64,000 nucleotides of DNA from NCBI GenBank assembly GCA_907163375.1, contig CAJQUW010014401.1, positions 1 through 64,000 on the forward strand. The letters run 5' to 3'. Shown one piece after another: positions 13,091-24,383 of the stretch (positions are counted from its first letter, which is position 1; each line of letters starts with the position of its first letter). Source of the stretch: Prostheceraeus crozeri. Its lineage: Eukaryota; Platyhelminthes; Polycladida; Euryleptidae. The translations under genes were made by a program, and so were the position numbers. Under the pieces are notes generated by a model, which saw only the letters and a program-made list of their open reading frames with translations, did no database searches and was not told the DNA's origin.

Positions 13091-13109
13091 CTTAAATGCC
13101 CTGCTGCAA

Positions 13110-13520
13110 GTATACAAACTTAAACCTCGCATCTACAGGCGCTACATTGACGACATTCAAATCGGCCCGTTGGAAAGAGATAATAGCCTTTTCAGACTAT
13201 TCTGAAAGTTTTTAATGCAGTCAATAAGAGCATTCATTTCACCATCGAAGTACCGAAGCAGGCCACCAGTCTGAGTTTCCTTGATTGGCAGATAAAGATT
13301 GCTGAAAATAGAATTGATTAAGGATGGTGAACCAATCCATGTCATTCGACATTACTTTGAGAAGTGACAGTTGGCTCCCTCGTCACTTCAAAGCGAATTT
13401 TGTAAATAAATGCGTCAACAGTAAAAAGACAATGCGTTTCAACAAGAGAAATGAGATAGTAGCTATGAAGAGATCTCATAAGAGACTTGGCTTTCGAAAC
13501 GTGAGTTTTAAAAAATAGCA
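13110..13520 (+). pseudogene. Penelope-like reverse transcriptase remnant
   Basis: Translations in changing frames show 'RRYIDDIQIG' (the YxDD catalytic box context of Penelope-like elements) near 13145, then 'FTIEVPKQ...SLSFLDWQIKI' near 13240-13300 and 'SDSWLPRHFKANFVNKC' near 13370, the order expected downstream of the RT active site in this class. Stops and frame changes show decay. It may belong with the GIY-YIG remnant at 44390-44676 as the same family, but the two are 31 kb apart. Confidence 0.6.
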
Positions 13521-13529
13521 AACACGGAT

Positions 13530-16439
13530 TCGAAAACCATTGAGCCAAATAAAGTATTCTTCTCTATGAAATTCATCAATGACGGAGTTATGCGAAGAGA
13601 ACAACTGCGATCATCAAGGAATTTCCTGTAATTTTTTCCTGTGCGACTTTCCTGTAAAAATGGGAAGCCAGCCCGCCTGCAGCCTAAAACAGTGTCTGAG
13701 CAACAAAAGTATAAAAGTCACAAAAGACCGAAGAGAAAGCACATCAAATGTGAAGTCTGCGATCATTTGGGGTATGCACTTTGTGTCTCTTTTTACCACA
13801 TATCCGCAGGTTTCAATGGGCATACGTAGACGTAGGTCTGTCTACATTTTGTTTTATTGCATTACAAAATTGCAATATTGCTGATGCAACCTAAGTGAAA
13901 ATCTAATACATTTGGTACTTTATATTGAATGACATCGATGTCTGGAATCACCTCATGCACTCGCCAGACAAGCATGAATACTTTATTGTGCTTTATGGTG
14001 TCATCCAGGTTACAACTGTTTTCAAATCGTGGTCAAATGGTAAAATTGAAAATCAGCCGGAAAAGTTGGACTTCAGTTATTGCTACATGATTCTTTGAGA
14101 GGACTATTTCTCATTTCAGCTTCGTCTGTGAATGCCGCCAAAGGCATCTCATTCCTTACAGTTTTCATGAAAGAATTAAATACACAGTAGTATTGAAACG
14201 TTGTCAGTGCTCTGATCACAACATAAACACACTGATAAGCAAAATAGTCCGTTTTGAAGGCACGAAAGGGTCCGTATCCATAGGTTCGGAGAGTCACTAT
14301 ATACGGACAATGTGGTCCGTATTTAGAAAGGGTTCATATTACTATGGGGTCCGCTTTGAAGGTCCAAAACGGTCCGTATAGTGACCGTATAAGTCAAAAT
14401 GACTTTAGTATTATGGACCGATTAGATGATCCTACAATTTAGTACTTACCTTCAGATGCTTACTCATGCTGTACTAGACTGTCTTCATCTTCTACCAAAT
14501 TTGCTAGAAGGACAAGTTGTCTTACAACTCTTCGGTTGATTTGTCGAAATTTCCAATAAAAATAATAACTTTCTATTTTTTCCAGAGATTTTTCCAATTC
14601 TGATAATGATTTGATGATATAAATAGGCCTTAATAGAAAGATGACTTTGTCCGTCATTGTTTATTTGTGCCATTTAAATACGGACCTTATCTAGATTTTA
14701 TTCGAAAGTGCATCTTTCTAGCAATATGTTTTTGCATTGCACTACATAATTAGTTATTTTTCGGTTTTTCTGGACAAATCATTCACAATGAAGATGCTAT
14801 TTAGAAACTTTGTCTGAACAATTCGGACCCTTACTTTACGCGCCCTTCCATACTCTTAATAAGGACCATTTTGCCAAACATTTCAGTAAAGCCAAAGCAA
14901 GCAGAGCTTTATCTCATGCAATACCCATGCTCTTCTGCATAATAAATCAAATGTTCCATCCACAAGAAGTAAAGACAGAAATTGGCACACGATGTTTAAT
15001 AGCGCATCGCACATTAGATTTATTCAATGCATAGTAACATGATGAATAGCTGTTATTGATAGATGAACGAAAAGTTGAATGTCCACACCTCCTTAGTTAA
15101 ATTTAGTACAAAAATATCTCGTGATTCGTAGCCTATATGCGCAAGCCTGTTATTGCGCAAAGTATGTTTCTCTACTTTGCGAATGTGGCTCTCTAAGTTC
15201 TCTGTAGTTTTCTCTTACGTTCTATTCTAGTTCTCTACGCTTCTCTCTGTTATCACACCTCCTTTTGCACAATCACTGTCCAGCTAATACATGTGCATAG
15301 AATAACATTAAAGCTCATTATCATCTCAATCGTGCCCTGAAATATCAAGCAGAGAAATGTTTAACACTACTATCTTATCTCAAGCCAACCAGTACTATTC
15401 AATTTTTTAATGATTACCAGCTGCACGGCAGAACTAGGGTAAAGAAACCCATAGTAGGTTGTTAAGAACTGTGCTTGCGTGACATTCAGTTTTGTCATTT
15501 TTCAAACTTTCCCTGAAAATCGTTTGATGTGACCTACTGAAAGGTCAAATTTATTATCTGTCTTGAAAAGCAGTTTTTTCAAATGTTTGAATTTTGCCTT
15601 TTAACAATATTTTGTGAAAACTGTTTATGAAACGCATCGATTTTCTAATTCATGATCATCTATTATTCCATGGACATCGAATACAGTTTTCAGAGTTTCA
15701 AAGTTATGCAAATACTTCTTATCAAATATTATTGAATGCACAGAAATAAATTATTTAAATATAAAGCCTAATTATTCATCAATGACACAATTACAAATCT
15801 TTTGTGTCATTTCCTTATCACAGGAACTTTGGATTTCTTTAAATCGTCTTTAACTTCTGCAATATTTTCTGAAAGTGCTCAAAATTCTCTGAGAGTCTCT
15901 GAAAATTTGAAAGTTCATGAAAGTATCTTTTTCGTTGCACTCCATCCTCCAATCAATCATGTCAATCTGTTTTCGTATTCATAAGTAACCTTTCAGTGTA
16001 TTGAACTATATTAACATCATGTACAAGAATCTTTATTGTTTTCATCGCCAAAATTCGCTAAACTGTCAAACAATAAATTTTCAGATAATGTTGGTAAGTA
16101 GTGTGTATTTCGACTAATGAAAATCCGCATTTGCAGATCAGAATTACTGCCTACTTTTAGCCTCAGATATAAAACGTATCTGGGCAATGTGAAATAGTAA
16201 TCACAGCATATTCAGCAACTACCGTACACTGCATTGTGAATACATGCCGCTGGATTATAATCAAATGAGTATATACGAATGGGATGAATAAAAACCATAG
16301 TTTCATGGATGAGCAAGGTATGATAAGACGGGTTTTCTTTGATATTCCGTAAAGCAAATTAACTCAAATTAGTGGTTGACAGCATCAAAATAGTGTACCT
16401 GCAGATAAAGGATATTGCAATTACATATCATCATTATAC
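13530..16439. other. gene-free stretch with small palindromes
   Basis: No gene is supported. 14240-14410 contains several copies of gtccgtat and its complement atacggac (again at 14678), suggesting a small MITE-like palindromic insertion. A reading frame at 13641-13829 has a short Cys-rich stretch only. Confidence 0.45.
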
Positions 16440-16567
16440 ACGTACATCAAAAAATACAGTATTTGATGCAATTATGAAGAAACATGTTTTCAGATTGAAA
16501 ATTTGAGATTTGTAAAAGTGGCGATTTTTACATTTTGACCTCTGTCCACCTTAAACAATGACGAATA
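16440..16567 (-). repeat. dispersed repeat copy 2, distal part
   Basis: The reverse complement matches the distal half of the 9365-9600 repeat ('caaaat.t.aaaatc', 'caaattttcaat...gaaaacatgt'). It directly abuts the left end of the outer mariner, whose other flank (36846 onward) carries the proximal half. Confidence 0.6.
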
Positions 16568-16990
16568 CAAATGTGATTTTAAAGTCCTTACCTGGTTTTA
16601 AATCAATGTCACGGACGCTAAATTTATCGGATCGCCAATTATTTTACACCAAAATGTACCTGAAACTCCAAAGTTTTATGTGGTATATTGATTATTATGT
16701 ATACGCGTTGTTATTTAGAAGACTAGCGTCACAAATCAAAAATGACAAATTGAGTATATTAAGTTCTTTAACCTCGACTACGAAACTGGCATAACGTTAC
16801 TTCACTTTATCCTAACATGAGAATTCAACATTCAAATTGATGTGCGTCACTGGAAGGAATTCAAATAATTTATTTCGTTGTGTATGGAATTACACCATTG
16901 CTAAATGAAAATAGAACTCATAGATATCTTAACTCACAAATCACATTATCGATTGAATATGCAAACATCGTCAACTTAATCATTTAATAA

Positions 16991-16996
16991 TGCAAA
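16991..16996. repeat. P1 target-site duplication, left
   Basis: tgcaaa, identical to 35533-35538. Confidence 0.95.
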
Positions 16997-17645
16997 AGTA
17001 ATGGGCAAAAGACCGTTCCAGGACACCATAAAATTCAAAAAAATAGTATCTTTAAAAACGACATAAATTCATGAATTTAGACCCTTTTTCAGGTTTTTAA
17101 GACCTAAATACATGGATTTAGTCCATTCAAAAAGTACCATTTTTTCAAAAATGGTACTTTTTAAAAACGACATAAATTCATGAATTTGAACCCTTTTTCA
17201 GGTAATGAAGACCTAAATTCACAAATTTGGGCGTTTTTAAAAATACCCAATTTTCAAATTTTTCAAAATCTCAAATTTGAGAATTACAATCGGGCGAAGC
17301 CCTAGAACCTTCGGTTCGATTTTCACCCCCCGCCAAAATCATGACCGTTCCAGGACACCGAAAATCATAAAAGTTGAGAATTTCAAATTTGAGATTAAGA
17401 TCATTTTTTTACTTTGAAAATCATGACCGTTCAAGGACACCGAAAAAATCATAAAAGTTAAGAATCTCAAAATTTGAGAATTACAATCGGGCGAAGCCCT
17501 AGAACCTTCGGTTCGATTTTCATTGCTTAAATCATGACCGTTCAAGGACACCAAAAATCATAAAAGTTGAGAATTTCAAATTCATGAATTTTATCCATCT
17601 TTCAGGTTTTTAAAATATATCATGTGACTAATAATATTTCTTTAA
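16997..17645 (+). repeat. P1 left terminal inverted repeat
   Basis: Mirror of 35077-35532 at well over 90 percent identity by eye. The left copy is longer because a unit around 'atcatgaccgttc(c/a)aggacacc...aaaatcataaaagtt' is present three times (near 17340, 17421 and 17531) against once on the right. The mini-hairpin tcgggcgaagccctagaacc with its partner ggttcga lies inside (17290-17319, again 17487-17516). Confidence 0.95.
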
Positions 17646-17765
17646 CAGGTAGCGGTTAATGCAAAATGAAAACACATTCTTTTTTCTTTTTGAAATATTT
17701 TATTCACATATATGTGCAAGTAGTTTAAATTACAAAGTAAATATATGACATCTAGAAAAATGTTA

Positions 17766-18085
17766 CATTCATAAACTGGGAATGGCATTCCCATTTTTCT
17801 ATTGTTACATAAAATGATTGACAATACACACCAGTACGTCAAATAATATGCTAGAGGACACACAGTATAAGAAAAAATAAAGAATGTTTCATTTATAAGC
17901 TGCGAATGCTCATTCCCATTCTCTTATTCCGTCTCACAAAATAAAATGTTAATGCATGCTACTCACATAATATAGCAAAGTCTTACAATATAAGAAAAAG
18001 CAACCACTGTTTCATTTATAAGCTGCGAATGCTCATTCCCATTTTTCTATTCTGTTACATAAAATGATTGACAATACATACTACT
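17766..18085. repeat. threefold tandem repeat, ~115-125 bp unit
   Basis: Three units start near 17766, 17892 and 18013, each with 'cat(t)tata(a)gct/act...gaatg...cattcccat' followed by 'taaaatgattgacaatac' or a variant. The unit includes small gaatg/cattc palindromes. It lies just downstream of the minus-strand gene in the insert. Confidence 0.75.
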
Positions 18086-18762
18086 CATTTTGTGTTTGGC
18101 GCTCCTGTATATGTTGTGTCTCTAATTGCTGCGTTAGTCCAGTTGTCATATCAGATGTTTGATTGGATTCTTGGGAAGAAAATATCCCTGAGCTAATTTG
18201 AAGCAACTGTTCCTCTTTTTCAAATTCAAAATAATCTTCAAAATACTTAAAGTTTTTGAAAACAAAGAATATACTTAAAGTACATGTTTGAAGCTTTGTG
18301 TTAGCTTGAGAAAGGCGATATAATTTTATCAAAAACGTTACATACCTTCTTGAGAATTTAATGTTATATTCACTCTCCAACTTTTGAGTAAAGGCTACCA
18401 TTGACAAATGTTCCATTGATTTTAATTTAGATATCACAAATCCTTGGCAAATAGCAATTGATAAGGAAGAATTATTGTGTACTTTTTCTTGATAAATTAG
18501 AGAATGTAGAGTTGTAACACAGTTTTGGATAGTGCATGTCGCCTGTGCACTCACGTCGAGCTGTCGTTGGATTAGTTGTCCTGATGAAAATGAGTTTCTT
18601 ATTTCAGAAAAAATCTCATTTTTCTTGTCCTCTTTTTCTGGTTTTATCTTCTTTTGAAAATAGAATTCATGATTTACAAGAAGAGTTTTGAAAAAATCTA
18701 TCTATTACTGGAAGTACTTGATCACAAAATTTGAGGAATTCGCGATGAATAGAAGCACTCAT
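18081..18762 (-). pseudogene. unknown gene in the P1 insert, frame break near 18690
   Basis: A hydrophilic, mainly helical protein with no recognised family. One frame starts at ATG 18762 ('MSASIHREFLKFCDQV') and closes near 18665; an overlapping frame is open from about 18695 to 18081 and ends 'QERQTQNE'. The two overlap around 18665-18695, so a frameshift or small intron is likely. The C-terminal 30 residues are rich in Q, S and T. Base composition is less AT-rich than the rest of P1, in keeping with an origin outside the element. Confidence 0.45.
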
Positions 18763-19414
18763 TTTTGACACAGCTTCGATATTTTGGGTCTCGGATAAAT
18801 TGTAAACAGTCAACAGTCTCGTAGAACGCTCACAGAATGAATGCACGCAGTAATTAGAGCACGCAGTAAGACTAAAATTGTAATACTTGGAATAATGGCA
18901 GCAGCTGTTTCTGAGAGAGAGAGAATCTTTATGACCTTTGCCCCAACGAAGCGACTAAATCATACCCGCATTGGCGCTATTGTCTGCCACAAGCCGCCGC
19001 AGCTGTCACCACTTCAATGTTCAAAGGTCAAACCAAGTCAAGCGAAACAAAACTAAGATTCGCGACTTCTTCTGCAAAAACTAATTAAAATGTGCATTAA
19101 GATGCATTTCTTCCCAAAAAGGATATTTTTCGTGGAATGAAGAGTAGTTTTTTATCCTCATAACATGTACGATTGCATCGGTATTGGGCAGTAGAGCTAT
19201 ACTGGAGTAAACAAAAAATTCAATTGCTAATCTACGATTCATACTGGCAAACAATTCCTTTGTTCTCTCTCCCTCTTCGTCTCATCCTCTCCCAGAGCTT
19301 TTGGTCTGACTGTGTTCTTAGAAATATACGGCAAACAAACAACTGCGTATTTCTATTTAAATCAAAATTCAGAAGATTGTATTCAAAATATTTATTCAAA
19401 ATATTTCTTTAAAA

Positions 19415-20107
19415 ATGGAAGAAACCGCAAGAATATATCCTTCAATATCATATGAACGTAGTTCTACTTTAATGGACATTGAAAAGATTAACATTGAAAA
19501 AATGAACATTGAAAAACACAAAGATAGAGTTAGGTATATGAAAGATAAGGAATCTCAATTATTATTTAAAATAGAACATTATAAAAAGTTAAGAAAGAGA
19601 TGGTCTAAAGTTAAGAATGTAACACAAGGAATTGGTATATTCTTAACAATAAGTTTAGGTACGTTAACAATTGTTATATCTTCAGGTGTTTTAGTAATTC
19701 CAGTAGTTGCTACAGCTTTAACAGGTACGGGTGTTTTTGCAACTTCACTTGTTACAATGTTAGATAAATCTTTAATAACTAAGAAACGAAAATCATTAAA
19801 AACTAAGCATTTACATATTAAAGAAGTCTATGATAAACTACATTACTACTTTCAAAGAGTATGTGATGATAATGTTATTACGTTAGATGAGATTGAAAAA
19901 TTTGATCTAATAGCTAATGAAGTAAATCAAACCTTTCAATTACAGTCCGAAAAAGTTGATGATAAGAATAGACAGGATGGCAAAATTTCTAGTGATGGTA
20001 AAATTTCTAATGAAGAAAATGACAAAATTTTTTTAGAAGAGCTAAAAACTTTAAGCGAAAATTTAAGCAAAACTTTATTAAACAAAACTTTATTAAACAA
20101 AACTTAA
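19415..20107 (+). CDS. P1 membrane protein with paired transmembrane helices
   Basis: 230 residues. Residues about 20-70 are charged and likely coiled coil. Residues about 75-125 form two adjacent hydrophobic helices ('GIFLTISLGTLTIVISSGVL' and 'VIPVVATALTGTGVFA'). Then comes another charged helical region ending in repeated 'LLNKT'. The layout resembles small two-helix membrane proteins of viruses, but no family is recognised. The start is supported by the aaaaATG context shared by P1 genes. Its first ~20 codons are duplicated, inverted, at 35006-35070 beside the right terminal repeat. It is the first gene after the left end. Confidence 0.75.
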   Translation: MEETARIYPSISYERSSTLMDIEKINIEKMNIEKHKDRVRYMKDKESQLLFKIEHYKKLRKRWSKVKNVTQGIGIFLTISLGTLTIVISSGVLVIPVVATALTGTGVFATSLVTMLDKSLITKKRKSLKTKHLHIKEVYDKLHYYFQRVCDDNVITLDEIEKFDLIANEVNQTFQLQSEKVDDKNRQDGKISSDGKISNEENDKIFLEELKTLSENLSKTLLNKTLLNKT

Positions 20108-20228
20108 AACGAGAAAACTTTAAACGAAAAGACGTCAAACAACAAAGCAATAAAAAAATAATTTGTTCAGTAAAATGTTTTTGCTGTATTCCAATGTTAC
20201 CACAAAATTCAAATATTATATTTTAAAA

Positions 20229-21050
20229 ATGGATAAAATTAGAGCTGATAATTTTAAAAGAATAAAACAATTAGAAGAGTTAATAAAACAAAGAAATATT
20301 ATGAAAGAAAATCATCTTCAACATAGAATGATAAAAGCTGGTATTCAATCTGATATGTTTGAAAAAATGCAGCAAACCGAGCAAGTAAAAACTGATTTTG
20401 AAAAAACTATGAAACCATTTAAAACTCTTGAAAAGGAACTTACAAATAATGATAAACAAATTGATATAACAGATCCAGAGCACAAAACTATATTAGATGA
20501 CTATGGATTACTAGAATCAAACATTAATAAGAAATTACCAAAATCTATGCAATTTGAACATTCTATTTCATTTATAGATGGAAAAACAATACCTAGATTT
20601 TATCTCGGACAAAAAGAAATATTTCCACAACCTTTTCGAGGTATAATTTTTTCACCAGATAAATCTCCTTTTAATTTAGATAGAAATTTTGTTAATCTTT
20701 TAAGAGGAGCAGATTTAAATAATTATGCTGTAGAAGATCTCATAAAATATAAAGCTATGTTAGACAGAGTTGGTGCAGTAAAATCTCTTAGACGTTATAA
20801 ACAATTAGAAAATTTATTATCAACGGGAGTTAAAGTAGGGAAAGGTTTATCTGAAAAACAGAAAACTGAAACAACTGTATTTTTACCAGATGATCCACAA
20901 GAATTACTAAATAGATTAAATATTTTAATATCTGCAATAAAAGAAGGACATAATTCTAGTTTCAATGAAATTCATGCTATATTGAAAAGACTGTTAGAAA
21001 AGAAGATTCTAAATGAAGAGGATTATAAAAGTATAACCGGACATCTCTGA
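20229..21050 (+). CDS. P1 hypothetical structural/PX-type protein
   Basis: About 273 residues from the ATG at 20229 ('MDKIRADNFKRIKQLEE'), chosen because tttaaaaATG is the start context of most P1 genes; the frame is open upstream to 20163. The protein is hydrophilic and helical: an N-terminal coiled coil (1-60), a central segment with 'FIDGKTIPRFYLGQKEIF', and a helical C-terminal third. No enzymatic motif is visible. It precedes the penton and ATPase genes, much as the 50110-50769 gene follows the ATPase in P2, but sequence similarity to that gene is not evident. The last codons lie inside a mini-hairpin (21037-21072), which supplies the stop. Confidence 0.7.
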   Translation: MDKIRADNFKRIKQLEELIKQRNIMKENHLQHRMIKAGIQSDMFEKMQQTEQVKTDFEKTMKPFKTLEKELTNNDKQIDITDPEHKTILDDYGLLESNINKKLPKSMQFEHSISFIDGKTIPRFYLGQKEIFPQPFRGIIFSPDKSPFNLDRNFVNLLRGADLNNYAVEDLIKYKAMLDRVGAVKSLRRYKQLENLLSTGVKVGKGLSEKQKTETTVFLPDDPQELLNRLNILISAIKEGHNSSFNEIHAILKRLLEKKILNEEDYKSITGHL

Positions 21051-21072
21051 TGTCCTCCAGGGCTTCGCCCGT
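21037..21072. repeat. double mini-hairpin at a gene end
   Basis: ggacatc-tct-gatgtcc followed by gggc-ttc-gccc: two stems with 3-nt loops. It encodes the last residues and stop of the preceding gene. Confidence 0.75.
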
Positions 21073-21138
21073 AGCTGAAATATGTTGTTGTTTTACTTTT
21101 TTCATAAAAAAATATTTATTTAATTTTTTAGTTTAAAA

Positions 21139-21927
21139 ATGTGTTCAGCAGATTTAGACAAAATTAATAATCATTTAGAAAATTTGATAGAGATTTTGGG
21201 TTCATCAAAATTTAGTACGACGTTAAAAATTATAACAACTACTTCATCACACACTTGTAATTTAGAACCCATTCTACATTTGGAACAAAATAAAAATTAT
21301 CAAATTGCATTGACTAGTTTCTCCACATTTAACACTATTCAAAACGTTATCAAAGATGTGAATGATCAATTTAGATATTCTACTGATACAGGCAAAACGT
21401 GGAAAATATTAACTTTTCTTCCTGGTTCTTACGAAGTTGAATCAATATCAAATGAAATTAAGAGACATTTAGGTATATCATTTAAAGATAAGAAACAATT
21501 ACATTTTGCAGTCGAACCGGCAGTTAATAAATTTTCTCTTACTTTAGACGAAAATCATCAAGTTGATTTTAATCATGATAGATCATTGTCAAAGCTATTA
21601 GGATTTAATAAACAAACCTATAGTCAAGGTTATCATTTAGGTGAGAAGATTCCAAAAATAACTGAAATAAATTCAATTGTTGTACATTGTGACATTATTG
21701 AAGGAGGATATATAAATGGTAAATTATCAAATTTAATATTCAGTTTTCCAGCTTTTACTGTACCCATTGGTTATAGATTAAATGTAATTCCACAAACATT
21801 AATATATTTTCCTATTACAAGAAAAACTATTAACAACATTGGCATTAGAATCACTGATGAGAAAGGACAAGAAATAAATTTTGGAGGTGAAGAGATTATG
21901 ATAGATCTTTTGGTTCGGGAGGTATAA
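21139..21927 (+). CDS. P1 penton / minor capsid protein (single jelly roll)
   Basis: 262 residues, beta-rich. The opening 'FSTTLKIITTTSSHTCN' then 'LEQNKNYQIALTSFSTFNT' matches the family pattern where the minor capsid protein starts with a short strand followed by 'yeVALtei'. The C-terminal half ('LSKLLGFNKQTYSQGYHLGEK', 'IVVHCDIIEGGYINGKL', 'PQTLIYFPITRK', 'IGIRITDEKGQEI') aligns by eye with the C-terminal part of the P2 penton at 53250-53630. It should form the pentameric vertex of the icosahedral capsid. It lies directly upstream of the packaging ATPase and looks intact. Confidence 0.85.
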   Translation: MCSADLDKINNHLENLIEILGSSKFSTTLKIITTTSSHTCNLEPILHLEQNKNYQIALTSFSTFNTIQNVIKDVNDQFRYSTDTGKTWKILTFLPGSYEVESISNEIKRHLGISFKDKKQLHFAVEPAVNKFSLTLDENHQVDFNHDRSLSKLLGFNKQTYSQGYHLGEKIPKITEINSIVVHCDIIEGGYINGKLSNLIFSFPAFTVPIGYRLNVIPQTLIYFPITRKTINNIGIRITDEKGQEINFGGEEIMIDLLVREV

Positions 21928-22013
21928 ACTCCCACGCGAAGCTAGAGAAGTTTAATTTTCTTCTTCTTCTTTAAAAACAAAAATAAAATAAAAATAAATT
22001 TTTTTATTAAAAA

Positions 22014-22781
22014 ATGAGTGAAGTGCTACCATTAAATAAAAAAAAACTTAAATTTAATCATCATCCAAATTTATCTAATAAAGTTTTGTCAGTTATTTGT
22101 GGAAGATCAGGTTGCGGAAAAACGTATCTATTATTTAAAATTTTAACGACTCCAAATTTTTTGGATTATAACAATCTTATAATTTATACAACAACGGCAG
22201 AACAACCCGTCTATCAATTTTTAAAATATGGATTTGAAAATAATCTTAAAAAAACAGCAATTGCTTCATTATTCAAAGAATATGAAAAATCTGAAGATGA
22301 AGAAGAAATAAGTTCGTGGTGTGAAGAAGCAGCAAAAAATAATCAGTTAGTAGAATCTAATAAAAATAACCATATAAAGATACAATTAATAGATGATAGT
22401 GGTAATATGCAAGATCCTAGTAAACTAGATAAAACAATGAAACATTGTGTAAATTTTGATGATTGTGTTAATGATAGAAATCAGTCAGTTCAGAGAAATT
22501 ATTTCACAAGAGGTAGACATAATAACTGTAGTGTATTTTATTTAACACAAAGTATGTATTCATTAGACGGAAGTGTTATTAGAAAGAATGCAAATATATT
22601 TATACTATTTGAAATAAATGCAAGAAACTTAAGTGATTTGTTAAGAGATTTATGCGTAAGAAATAAAGATGAATTTAAACAATCGTGTAATAATGCTTGG
22701 TCAAAAGATTATGGCTTCATTACAATTAATATTGATAAAAAAATTCATGAAAGAGTTATCGAAAATATTTTCGCGGAGTGA
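22014..22781 (+). CDS. P1 genome-packaging ATPase (FtsK/HerA, A32-like)
   Basis: 255 residues. The Walker A motif 'GRSGCGKT' is at residues 30-37 and a Walker B-like 'IQLIDDSG' is near 124-131. A conserved glutamine-bearing strand 'NNCSVFYLTQSMYSL' near 175 corresponds to the sensor region of viral packaging ATPases. The family pumps DNA into preformed capsids. The frame is complete, the start has the aaaaaATG context, and the gene converges on the minus-strand PolB. Confidence 0.92.
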   Translation: MSEVLPLNKKKLKFNHHPNLSNKVLSVICGRSGCGKTYLLFKILTTPNFLDYNNLIIYTTTAEQPVYQFLKYGFENNLKKTAIASLFKEYEKSEDEEEISSWCEEAAKNNQLVESNKNNHIKIQLIDDSGNMQDPSKLDKTMKHCVNFDDCVNDRNQSVQRNYFTRGRHNNCSVFYLTQSMYSLDGSVIRKNANIFILFEINARNLSDLLRDLCVRNKDEFKQSCNNAWSKDYGFITINIDKKIHERVIENIFAE

Positions 22782-23996
22782 TAAAAATATACAAATATAG
22801 TGTTACAATATTTTTTTTTATTTTTTATATATATCAAATTTGTCTATCTTAGAAATTAGAAAATTAAAAAGGTTCAGTAGTTATTCCATCAGGTAAAATT
22901 TTTCTTTTATCATCAAATGGATCTAATGCTAATTTATGTTCTTCTTTTAAATACATGTTATGTTTTTTTGAATTAAGTCTATAATTACATGCTGTTTTTA
23001 TTTCATTATTAAATAATACATTTTTATAATCTTGAAATGTTATTTGATTAGCCACTGATGCCTTTGAAATTCCTTTTAATGTTTTATGTGTTTTAATATT
23101 ATTAGTTGTATCATAACAGTAACATTTAGATTTTAAAAATATAGCTTCTGTTATGAAATCTTCATTTCCTTCTAATTCATCTTTTACTTTACATAAATCA
23201 GAAGGATGAATGATATCTTTTATTTTATTAATTTCTTCATCAAGTGTAGAATTATACGGTATTGTTAATTCTAAGAAAACAGAATCGGTATCTGTAAAGT
23301 GTAATTTATAGTTTTTGCCATAAGCAGGTGCTAAATAATCATATATAAATCTATACATAAATAGTTTAGCTAATTCTAATATAGTGAAACCAATAAAATT
23401 AAACTTATCATGTTTTACGCTAATTCGACGTAAATGTACAGCACATAGTTCATCACTAAATCTAGTAGTTCTTTTATATGTAGGTTTCCTTGTTAAATTT
23501 TGAAATCTATCTTTATCATAAACTATTTCAATATTTTGTCTATTACGCACATTTTCTAAAGTCTTACCATAAAATGCATTATTCATTAATTTGAAGAACA
23601 CGTTTCCAAAATCATCTTTATTTCTTTTAGCTATTTTGCGTTTTTCAATATTGAACTCTATATAATTTTTTAACCACCTAGATTTTTGATAAAATAGTTT
23701 TCGATGTATTTTGGTGAGAATCATTCCATGATCTAAATACCAATCTAGCATTCTTCCTTCAACAACTTACTTTCCTTTATTGCTTTGTGTTAACATAAGT
23801 TTTTTTGTTGGTCTGTATTTTTTAGGAATCAAAGATTTTTGATAATCTGAAAAATCTTCTATATTAGGAATTTTGTTTTCGGGACAGAAAGGAAAATATT
23901 TTGTTTTATCTTTTATATAATCAGGGTATACTAAATCAACTTCATATACATAACCAAAATTATTTTCACCATCATATGTTCTTTGATAATCTAGAA

Positions 23997-24033
23997 CGGG
24001 CGAAGCCCTAGTAGACATCTCTGATGTCGTACG
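23997..24033. repeat. mini-hairpin pair inside PolB
   Basis: cgggc-gaa-gccc followed by gacatc-tct-gatgtc. Encodes the in-frame insert 'TSEMSTRASPV' between conserved polymerase segments. Confidence 0.8.
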
Positions 24034-24372
24034 AATATTACACCATGACATTTCACCTGTTGGTAATTCTTGTATCATGCAAGAAGAATATAAGCTATTA
24101 AAATCATAATATAACAAATAGTTTTCTCTCATGAATTCATCAATTGCTTTTTCACGTTCTACTCCTTCTCGTTTCGTTCGAAAAATTTCTAATATTTTTT
24201 CTTTTTCTTCTGGAGATAAAGGTTTCATTATTCCATATTCTTGTGGATTTACTTTCTTATTATAACATTTAACATATCTATTACCTAAAACTGATGAAAC
24301 TCCACCTCTAATTCCAGATTCAAAAAATAATAATTTATCATATGTATTTTCTTTATAATGTTTAAGTTTAAC

Positions 24373-24383
24373 GGACTTTGTCC
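24373..24383. repeat. mini-hairpin inside PolB
   Basis: ggac-ttt-gtcc, next to agccatcggct. Encodes part of 'DGSRTKSVK', in frame. Confidence 0.65.

Larger units (their letters stand above)
17646..19412. mobile_element. 1.77-kb insert interrupting the left repeat-gene junction of P1
   Basis: On the right side of P1 the terminal repeat runs directly into sequence equivalent to the start of the 19415 gene. On the left these two parts are separated by this block, and the 13-mer aatatttctttaa stands at both its borders (17633-17645 and 19400-19412). That is what an insertion with target duplication, or recombination between short repeats, would leave. It contains a broken minus-strand gene (18081-18762) and a threefold tandem repeat. 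The alternative is deletion on the right side. Confidence 0.6.

Noticed and set aside
13641..13829. Short frame with 'KCEVCDHLGYALCVSFYH', reminiscent of a piggyBac C-terminal Cys-rich domain
   Set aside because: Too short, missing most of the cysteines, and no piggyBac transposase or TTAA ends nearby.
17642..17863. 73-aa minus-strand frame near the P1 left end
   Set aside because: Overlaps the threefold tandem repeat and shows no conserved feature.
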